From Streptomyces sp. NBC_01262 (GTDB taxonomy: Bacteria > Actinomycetota > Actinomycetes > Streptomycetales > Streptomycetaceae), in NCBI RefSeq assembly GCF_036226365.1, contig NZ_CP108462.1, positions 6,914,501-6,978,500 of the forward strand: a DNA stretch of 64,000 bases, given 5' to 3'. The notes beneath the pieces were generated by a model. It was not told where the DNA came from and did not search any database. It saw only the letters and a program-made list of their open reading frames with translations. Numbering within the stretch: the first letter of the stretch is position 1; every line of letters starts with the position of its first letter. The translations under genes and the position numbers were made by a program. Of this stretch, positions 58,040-64,000 are shown one piece after another.

Positions 58040-60375
58040 GCGCCCCCACCCGTGCCGCCCGCACGGCTCCGCTGCCGCCGCAGGGCGACGGGCCGCGCTG
58101 GGACTGGGCCGCGCCCGCCCCCGCCGCGCCCGGCCCGGCGCAGCGGTCCGAGGTCACCCGGGCGGGCGTCGCGGTCGGCGGGCTGAGCCGGGGGCGCCGG
58201 CTCTGGTCGCTGCTGCCCGTGGCGGCGCTGACCGGCGCCGCGGGCTACGGGTTCGCCCGGATCTTCGCACCGGCCGACCTGCTCCCGGTGCTGGCGGTGG
58301 CCGTGCCCGGCCCGATCGCCCTGTCGGCCGTGCTGTCGGGGCTGCTCGGCCGCGGGCGCCGCGCGGCCACCGCGCTCTGGCCCTCCGTGCTGCTGACCGT
58401 CGTCGCGTGGGTCGCCGTCGTCAGCGCCACCCTGTTCCGCGCGGCGGGCGGCGGACTGCCGACCGGGCCCGCGCTGCGCGCCTCGTGGTCCTCGCTGCTC
58501 GACGCACCGCACGCGCTGCTGTCGACCATCCTGCCCGCGCCCGGCGACCCGGAACTGCTGGTGCTGCCGCACGCCGTCGTGTGGCTGGCCGCGTTCACCT
58601 CCGCGGAGCTCGCCCTGCGGACCCGTGCGCCGCTGCTGCCCGCGCTGCCGGCGGTGCTCGCCTTCGGGTTCCCGCAGGTGCTCGGCGTGGACGGCCCCGG
58701 GTCGTCGTACCCCGTGGTCGGAGCTCTCGCCGGGGCCACCGCGCTGCTCGTGCTGATCCGCTCGCGGGCACGGCTCTCGCTGCGGGCGGCGGTGCTGGGG
58801 CTGCCGGTCGTGGCCGTCCTCGGGCTGGCCGCCGGGCTGCTCGGCCCGTACGTTCCCGGGCTCGGCGCACCGTACGATCCGCGCGACGCCGTCACACCGC
58901 CGACCGTGCGGCCGGAGTCGACCAGCCCGCTGGACCAGGTGGCGGCCTGGCTGCGCGACGGCGACGCGAGCGTCTTCACCGTACGGACCGACGGCGCGGG
59001 CGACCCCGGGAACTACCGCCTCGCGGTCCTCGACACGTACAACGGGACGACCTGGTCCAGCAGCGCCGAGCTGACCCGGACCGGCGGCCGGGTCCCGGCG
59101 GAGAAGGGCGTCGACCCGGGGCGTACGAAGACGCTCCGGCAGCGCTTCACCGTGCAGTCGCTGCCGGGCATCTGGCTGCCGGCGGCCGACCGGCCCGTGG
59201 CCGTCAGCGCGCCCGAGGGGACCGACCTGTCGGTCGACGCGGACAGCGGGGTGCTGTCCACCGGCCGGCGGATCCCGGGCGGTTTCACGTACACGGCGAC
59301 CTCGCAGGTCCCGTTGTACGACGACCAGCGGCTGGGGTACGCGGCCGTGGCCGACGACCCGCGGCTCGTCGAACTGCCCCGCACGGACCCGGCCGGTGAG
59401 CCGATCGAGGCCGTGACCTCCTTCCGCAAGGTCGCCGAGCGCGCGACCCGGGGCAGCACCTACCCGTACCAGCAGGCGGTGCAGCTGGCCAAGTGGCTCA
59501 GCGCCAACTACCGGTACGACCCCGAGGCACTGCCCGGTCACACCTACCGGAACCTGGAGTTCTTCCTGACCGACGGCAAGCGCGGCACGTCCGAGCAGTT
59601 CGCGGCGTCCTTCGCGGTGCTGGCCCGCACGCTGGGCCTGCCGACACGGGTGGTGGTGGGTTTCCGCGCCGGCCAGCGAACCGCCGCCGGCACCTGGCAG
59701 GTGCGGGGCCAGGACGTACTGGCCTGGCCCGAGGTGGAGTTCAAGGGCATCGGTTGGGTCCCCTTCTACCCGACGCCCGGCAAGGCCTCGCAGGGCGGCT
59801 CCTCGGTCGCCCCGGCCGGCCAGTCGAAGGAACGGCAGGACGACGACCAGCGGATCAGCCAGGGGACGCGGCCGTCCACGGCGCCGCACAAGCCGGGCGC
59901 CGAGGAGACAACCGCGGGGGGAGCCTCCGGATCCGGCCTCCCGGCCTGGGTCTACGCCCCCGTGGCACTGGCCGTCCTCGGAACGGCCTATGTGCTGTAC
60001 GCGCTGTGGGTCCCGTACCGCAGGCGGGCGCGGCGGCGCAAGGACCCGGACGTGGGGCGCAGGGTGCTCGGCGCGTGGCAGCAGATCGTCGAGCGGCTCA
60101 CGGAGATCGGCCTCCCGGCCACGGGGGCACACACGGCGGAGGAGGTCGCCGCCTTCGGCTCGTCCCGCGTGGGCGGGGCCGCGGGTGAACATCTGCCGAT
60201 GCTGGCCGGACTGGTCAACGAGGTGGGCTACGCGGGCCGCGTCCCGGACCTGGCCTCCGCGAAGGCGGCATGGGCGCACTGCGACGCGATCGAGAGGACC
60301 GTCCTGCGCACGGTCCCCCGTCGCACACGGCTGATCCGCACCCTGCGTCTGTCCGCCGTGCGCCGCCGTGCGTGA
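58036..60375 (+). CDS. TgpA-like membrane protein with degenerate transglutaminase domain
   Basis: The protein is 779 residues from ATG 58036, overlapping the DUF58 gene. A Pro-rich cytoplasmic start and about six helices (DUF3488-type, ~55-275) precede an extracellular region with a transglutaminase-like core (~460-580), one helix (~630-655) and a cytoplasmic DUF4129-like tail. In the core the catalytic Cys position is Ser (GTSEQFAASFAVLAR), the His position is Leu (DVLAWPEVEF) and the Asp position is Tyr (WVPFYPTPG). All three triad residues are thus lost while the fold motifs are kept. It is probably a binding or structural pseudoenzyme. Confidence 0.88.
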   Translation: MSAPTRAARTAPLPPQGDGPRWDWAAPAPAAPGPAQRSEVTRAGVAVGGLSRGRRLWSLLPVAALTGAAGYGFARIFAPADLLPVLAVAVPGPIALSAVLSGLLGRGRRAATALWPSVLLTVVAWVAVVSATLFRAAGGGLPTGPALRASWSSLLDAPHALLSTILPAPGDPELLVLPHAVVWLAAFTSAELALRTRAPLLPALPAVLAFGFPQVLGVDGPGSSYPVVGALAGATALLVLIRSRARLSLRAAVLGLPVVAVLGLAAGLLGPYVPGLGAPYDPRDAVTPPTVRPESTSPLDQVAAWLRDGDASVFTVRTDGAGDPGNYRLAVLDTYNGTTWSSSAELTRTGGRVPAEKGVDPGRTKTLRQRFTVQSLPGIWLPAADRPVAVSAPEGTDLSVDADSGVLSTGRRIPGGFTYTATSQVPLYDDQRLGYAAVADDPRLVELPRTDPAGEPIEAVTSFRKVAERATRGSTYPYQQAVQLAKWLSANYRYDPEALPGHTYRNLEFFLTDGKRGTSEQFAASFAVLARTLGLPTRVVVGFRAGQRTAAGTWQVRGQDVLAWPEVEFKGIGWVPFYPTPGKASQGGSSVAPAGQSKERQDDDQRISQGTRPSTAPHKPGAEETTAGGASGSGLPAWVYAPVALAVLGTAYVLYALWVPYRRRARRRKDPDVGRRVLGAWQQIVERLTEIGLPATGAHTAEEVAAFGSSRVGGAAGEHLPMLAGLVNEVGYAGRVPDLASAKAAWAHCDAIERTVLRTVPRRTRLIRTLRLSAVRRRA

Positions 60376-60441
60376 CCCGGGACGGGGCCGGGCATCGGCG
60401 GGTAACGTGACACGCAGTCAGGCCGGCAGGGAGGAACGGGA

Positions 60442-61902
60442 GTGAGCCCGATGGCGCAGTGGCCCGGCGGCGGTACGGCGCAGTCGGCGGGACCGGTCCT
60501 CCAGCCGCCGGTCGCCGACTACGAGCCCCTGCACCAGGTCGCGACGGGCCGTCACAGCACGGTGTTCATGTGCCACGAGCGCGCCACCGGCGCCGAGGTC
60601 GCCGTCAAGATCCTCCACGTGGTCGTCCAGGACGAGGCCCGCCGCCTGGCGATCCACTCCGAACTGCTCTCCGCGGCCGTCGCCGCCAAGCACCCCTGCT
60701 CGGTGGCCGTCAGCGACGTGGGCTTCACCCCCGACCACCGGCCCTACCTCGCCGAGCCGTTCCACCGCGGCGTCAACGCCCAGGCCCGGATGGCCGGTTT
60801 CGGCCCGTACGCCGTCGACGAGGTCGTGGTCATCGGCCTGCGACTGGCCCTCGCCCTGCACTCCGCGCACCGCCGCGGGGTGCTGCACCTCGACGTACGC
60901 CCCGCGAACATCCTCTTCGACGACACCGGCGACGCTCTTCTCGCCGACCACGGCATCGCCCGCATCCTCCAGCGCTGCGACCCCGCCCTCGGCGCGGTCT
61001 TCGACCCGATGTACGCCCCTCGCGAGCTCTTCGGCTGGGAGACCCCGGGCCCGGCGGCCGACGTCTACGGACTCGGCGCCACGCTGTACACCCTGCTCAA
61101 CGGCGAGGCCGCCCACAGCGACGCGGGCCGCACCAGCTGGTCCGCGCTCTACCGGGAGGTGCTGCGCGGCGAGTTGCCACCGCCGCGCCGGCCGGATGTC
61201 CCGGAACCGCTCGTCACCCTGGTCCGGCGGATGATGTCCGCCGACCCGGAGCGCCGCCCGCCGCTGACCGAGGTGCACCGCGTGCTGAGGCTGCTGCTGC
61301 CCACCTCGCACGCGGCCCGGGTCCCCTCCCTCGAACCCGAGCCCGCGCCCCAACTGCCGCTGCCCGGCTGGGATCCGGCCGACGACCTCACCCCCGAGGA
61401 GGAGGCGGCCGAGGAGCCGGGCGAGCGGGCGCGCGACGAGTCCCGCCGCCGGTCCCGCCGGGGGCTCGTCGGGGCGGTTGTCGTCGCCGTGGTCTTCGCG
61501 GCGGCGGCGATGACGGTGACGCTGGCGCTGCGCACCGGCGCTCAGGCGGACCGCCCGGGCGGGAGCCCCTCGCCGACGGCGGAAGGCAGCGCTCAGGAGG
61601 TCACGGCGGCGGAGCTGCCGGACCTGATGCCGCGTGGCGTGAAGGCGACCGAGGTCGACGGCGACGTCCAGATCGCCTGGCAGGCCCCGAAGAAGAAGGT
61701 CGACGGATACCTCGTCCAGGCCCAGGTGCCCGGCGCCGGGTCACCGATCCGCAAGCCCCCGGCCGGTACGGAACGCTTCGTGGTGTTCGGCGCGGGGTCG
61801 GTCACGGACGACACCTGCTACACCGTCTGGGCTCTGGTCGTGACGGACGGCGCGGTCCGGTACGCGCCGTCCCAGCCGCTCTGCCAGACGGACGGGTCCT
61901 GA
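60442..61902 (+). CDS. Protein-kinase-like membrane protein with FN3-like extracellular domain
   Basis: The product is 486 residues from GTG 60442. A Ser/Thr kinase fold spans ~30-285 with the ATP-binding Lys (VAVKIL, ~55). The glycine loop lacks most glycines (ATGRHSTVFMC), the catalytic loop reads HLDVRPANIL (HRD Arg replaced by Leu; K of DxKxxN is Arg), and DFG reads DHG. Activity is therefore doubtful. An acidic linker, one membrane helix (~348-368) and a ~110-residue extracellular FN3-like domain (VQIAWQAPKKKVDGYLVQAQVPG) follow. The architecture resembles PknB-type sensor kinases. It is probably in the MoxR operon after a 66-base gap. Confidence 0.8.
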   Translation: MSPMAQWPGGGTAQSAGPVLQPPVADYEPLHQVATGRHSTVFMCHERATGAEVAVKILHVVVQDEARRLAIHSELLSAAVAAKHPCSVAVSDVGFTPDHRPYLAEPFHRGVNAQARMAGFGPYAVDEVVVIGLRLALALHSAHRRGVLHLDVRPANILFDDTGDALLADHGIARILQRCDPALGAVFDPMYAPRELFGWETPGPAADVYGLGATLYTLLNGEAAHSDAGRTSWSALYREVLRGELPPPRRPDVPEPLVTLVRRMMSADPERRPPLTEVHRVLRLLLPTSHAARVPSLEPEPAPQLPLPGWDPADDLTPEEEAAEEPGERARDESRRRSRRGLVGAVVVAVVFAAAAMTVTLALRTGAQADRPGGSPSPTAEGSAQEVTAAELPDLMPRGVKATEVDGDVQIAWQAPKKKVDGYLVQAQVPGAGSPIRKPPAGTERFVVFGAGSVTDDTCYTVWALVVTDGAVRYAPSQPLCQTDGS

Positions 61903-61903
61903 C

Positions 61904-62509
61904 ATGACACAGGACATGACACAGGCACTTCCTGTCGGGGACTTCACCATCCTCACCCCGTCCGACTGGTACCGCATTCCGCTGGGGGACCCGGACCGGC
62001 GGGTCCGCTCGGTGAACGCACTGGTGGAACGCCAGTTCAAAGGGGTGGACGACCAGCCGGTCCTCAAACGGGAGACGGCCGCGACGCTCACGGGAGCGGC
62101 GCAGGAGGCGGCGGACAACGGCGGACTCGTCCTGTACGTCTCCACGCAGCGGATCCTCGACGTACCGCTCCCGGCCTCCCTGCTGGTGACCCTCATGCCG
62201 AGCGTCGGTGACGCGCTGGACGCCGCACGGGCGCTCGCGTCGGGGAGCGGGGAGATCGGGCTCAGGGACCTCGCCGCGGGCCGCTCGGTGAGAGCCCGCC
62301 GCGAATCCCGGTCCAAGGAGTCCGCACAGCTCGGGTCGACCCTCACCGACACGCTGCTCCAGTACTACATACCCGTACCGGGCGAGCCCGAGATGCTCCT
62401 GCTCAGCTTCGGCACCCCGTTGGAGCCGCTCGCGGACGCCATGGTCGAACTCTTCGACGCCGTCGCCGAGTCGGTGCGCCGGCCGGCACAGAACGGGGGA
62501 GACGCATGA
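61904..62509 (+). CDS. Conserved protein of unknown function in the T7SS-like operon
   Basis: This 201-residue protein is soluble, with no signal or membrane segment. It begins VGDFTILTPSDWYRIPLGDPDRR and ends with LQYYIPVPGEPEMLLLSFGTPLEPLADAMVELFDAVAESV. The start region contains a direct repeat (ACATGACACAGG twice), which creates a second ATG at 61916; either start is possible. It overlaps the WXG100-like gene by four bases, a position in actinobacterial type VII operons often held by a chaperone or secretion-associated protein. That role is inferred from context only. Confidence 0.75.
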   Translation: MTQDMTQALPVGDFTILTPSDWYRIPLGDPDRRVRSVNALVERQFKGVDDQPVLKRETAATLTGAAQEAADNGGLVLYVSTQRILDVPLPASLLVTLMPSVGDALDAARALASGSGEIGLRDLAAGRSVRARRESRSKESAQLGSTLTDTLLQYYIPVPGEPEMLLLSFGTPLEPLADAMVELFDAVAESVRRPAQNGGDA

Positions 62510-62811
62510 GCGAGAGCGGGATTCTGCGCGTGAGCACCGAGGATCTCAGGAACTCCGGGAGCGGACTCCGTTACGTGGCCACCGAGTTCGAGGGCCTCGA
62601 CCGCATGGTGGACGCCTACGACGACACCGTGGGCCACGACAGACTCGCCGAGAAGCTGCGGGACTTCTCGGACAGCTGGAACGACAACCGCACCAAGATG
62701 ATCGAGTCCATCAAGGGACTGGCCGAGTCCGCGATACAGGCGGCGGAGACCTACGAGCAGATCGACACCGAGCTGGTCGATGTCCTGCTCGGAAAGGGGG
62801 ATGCCCAGTGA
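62506..62811 (+). CDS. WXG100-like small helical protein
   Basis: This 101-residue protein has the size and all-helical hairpin pattern of WXG100 proteins: helix 1 (STEDLRNSGSGLRYVATEFEGLDRMVDAY), a turn, then helix 2 (FSDSWNDNRTKMIESIKGLAESAIQAAETYEQID). The turn region has SWNDN rather than a strict WxG. Such proteins are secreted, often with a partner, by type VII systems. It overlaps the next gene (GTGA), which encodes a larger putative type VII substrate. Confidence 0.82.
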   Translation: MSESGILRVSTEDLRNSGSGLRYVATEFEGLDRMVDAYDDTVGHDRLAEKLRDFSDSWNDNRTKMIESIKGLAESAIQAAETYEQIDTELVDVLLGKGDAQ

Positions 62812-64000
62812 CCCGCCCTGGCAGTGACTGGCACCCGCTCGTCGAGGACGGCAGGGATCCCGTCCCCGGGGACCCCCAGGCGATCGAGGAGCTCTCCGGC
62901 CGCCTGCGCGCCACCGCCGACACCATCACCGCGACCGCGCGGGCGCTGCGCCGTCTGAGCAACCTGGAGAGCTGGGACTCCGACGCGGGCAGGGAGTTCG
63001 CCGGGAAGGCGGGCGAGGTCGCCGACGACGTGAGCAAGGCGTACAGCCGCTATGACACGGCGGCCAGTGCGCTGACGCAGTACCGCAGCGACCTGGAAGG
63101 CATCCAGCGCGAGGCGGAGTCCCTGCGCCGTCAGGCGCAGGACGCCGACGCCGACCGCAGGACCGCACAGCAGCAGCTCGACGCCGCGCCCCCGCCGGAC
63201 CTGCAGGTCATCGGGCCGAGCGAGCGGGACGCCCATGAGGTGGCCGTCAGGAACGCCGACGCCCGGCTCGGCGAGGCCAGGCACAAGCTGGAAGGGCTAC
63301 GGGGACGCCACCGGGACGCGGGCAACGCGGCGGCCGGCCGGATCGAGACGGCGATGGACGCCGACGATCTCAACGACAGCTTCCTCGACGATCTGCGCGA
63401 CGCCCTCAAGGTGATCTCCAAGATCTGCGGGATCATCGCCACGGTGTGCGGGATCCTCTCGCTCCTCGTGGGCTGGATCCCGGTCATCGGGCAGGCCCTC
63501 GCCGCCGTGCTGGGGACGATCGCGCTGATCGCCTCGGCGATCTCGCTGGTGTGCAACATCCTGCTGTGGATCAATGGCGACGCCTCCTGGCAGGACGTGG
63601 CGTGGGACGCCATCAGCGTCGCCTCGTTCGGGGTCGGCCGGCTCTTCGGCGGTGCGGCGAAGCTCTCCCGGCTGGCGGCCCGCAGCAAGGCGTGGGAGGC
63701 CGCGAAGGGCCTCGCCCGGGTCCGTAACCCCGGCATGAACTCCGCGGCCATCCGCAACGTCACCCAGCAGCTCATGGGCGGCCCGAGGCAGGGCGCTCGC
63801 GCCTGGGAGACCCTCGGCCAGGCGCCCGGCGGCATTCTCAAGCCCTCCCGCCTGGGCGAGCTGTGGGGGCGTACCTACGGCAAGCTCGGTGACGAGATGA
63901 AGCAGTGGAACACCTTCACCAAGGAGGCCGTCAAGCTGGGCGCGGGCCGGACCACCCTGGGCGGATACCTCAACCAGTTGGGTGAGGCGGGCAAGCTGCA
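62808..64000 (+). CDS. Putative T7SS-secreted polymorphic-toxin-like protein (3' end outside window)
   Basis: The frame is open from GTG 62808, overlapping the WXG100-like stop, to the window edge: 397 codons without a stop. Residues ~5-130 form a WXG-like helical region of the T7SS-signal type (DWHPLVEDGRDPVPGDPQAI, SNLESWDSDAGREFAG, then a coiled coil to ~165). Residues ~200-285 are strongly hydrophobic with three to four possible membrane segments (VISKICGIIATVCGILSLLV, VIGQALAAVLGTIALIASAI). A soluble middle region begins after that. In polymorphic toxins the variable toxin domain is at the C-terminus, which is not visible here. Confidence 0.82.
   Translation, partial: MTRPGSDWHPLVEDGRDPVPGDPQAIEELSGRLRATADTITATARALRRLSNLESWDSDAGREFAGKAGEVADDVSKAYSRYDTAASALTQYRSDLEGIQREAESLRRQAQDADADRRTAQQQLDAAPPPDLQVIGPSERDAHEVAVRNADARLGEARHKLEGLRGRHRDAGNAAAGRIETAMDADDLNDSFLDDLRDALKVISKICGIIATVCGILSLLVGWIPVIGQALAAVLGTIALIASAISLVCNILLWINGDASWQDVAWDAISVASFGVGRLFGGAAKLSRLAARSKAWEAAKGLARVRNPGMNSAAIRNVTQQLMGGPRQGARAWETLGQAPGGILKPSRLGELWGRTYGKLGDEMKQWNTFTKEAVKLGAGRTTLGGYLNQLGEAGKL

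Noticed and set aside
57589..60279. ~900-codon minus-strand open frame antisense to the DUF58 and transglutaminase-like genes
   Set aside because: Shadow of the overlapping plus-strand operon; the translation is Arg/Pro/Gly-rich without family features.

Overview
The window looks like chromosomal DNA of a Streptomyces or a close actinomycete. Nearly all of it is very GC-rich with frequent GTG starts and stop/start overlaps (ATGA, GTGA). The families are also typical: many ECF, TetR, AraC, DeoR and AsnC regulators, Tat-exported and discoidin-bearing glycoside hydrolases, and WXG100 proteins. The exception is the first ~0.85 kb, which is visibly lower in GC (about half, by hand count of a few lines) and is followed by a degenerate 3' half of a tRNA-Met-like gene at 1014-1057. 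This suggests the edge of an integrated element.

Layout. 1-841: the tail of an unknown gene and a small membrane-anchored protein. 1260-3493: a DUF2236 (MpaB/Lcp-type) oxygenase fused to EF-hands, translationally coupled to a cis-prenyltransferase. 3688-6522: a ribose-type sugar ABC importer. 6641-9922: a GH92 alpha-mannosidase. 10153-16347: flavin amine oxidase, SRPBCC protein, class II aldolase, PfkB kinase, aldehyde dehydrogenase and an AraC regulator, apparently one catabolic unit. 16361-21450 (minus): DeoR regulator, polyol-type ABC importer and zinc dehydrogenase. 21738-23876: an L,D-transpeptidase divergent from an ECF sigma factor, whose partner is a membrane-anchored L,D-transpeptidase fold with the catalytic Cys replaced by Trp. 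23906-24213: a frameshifted Imm53-like orphan immunity gene.

24299-34105 is a secreted cell-wall-attack island: GH87 alpha-1,3-glucanase, GH71/GH99-like hydrolase, AA10 LPMO with a DasR-type operator, a NEP1-like (NPP1) protein and a GH64 beta-1,3-glucanase. At 34339-34839 two truncated genes (one LacI-like) meet at a deletion scar. 35017-44568 holds small metabolic and regulatory units: PhzF, AsnC with a PLP-dependent gamma-lyase and an amidohydrolase, SnoaL-like with TetR, CocE hydrolase with TetR, and oleate hydratase. 44903-49980 is an ABC exporter followed by a beta-propeller/phosphoesterase protein. 50017-53477 holds GAPDH, a GlxA-type regulator and two small unknown proteins.

53608-64000 is a tightly packed operon: a membrane-anchored beta-propeller/FN3 protein, MoxR ATPase, DUF58 protein, a TgpA-like membrane protein whose transglutaminase triad is lost, a kinase-like membrane protein, an unknown protein, a WXG100-like protein and the start of a large T7SS-type polymorphic-toxin-like protein that runs off the window. 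Tandem palindromes of the form CACAA-N5-TTGTG precede it. This operon and the sigma/pseudo-transpeptidase pair are the best candidates for little-described systems.
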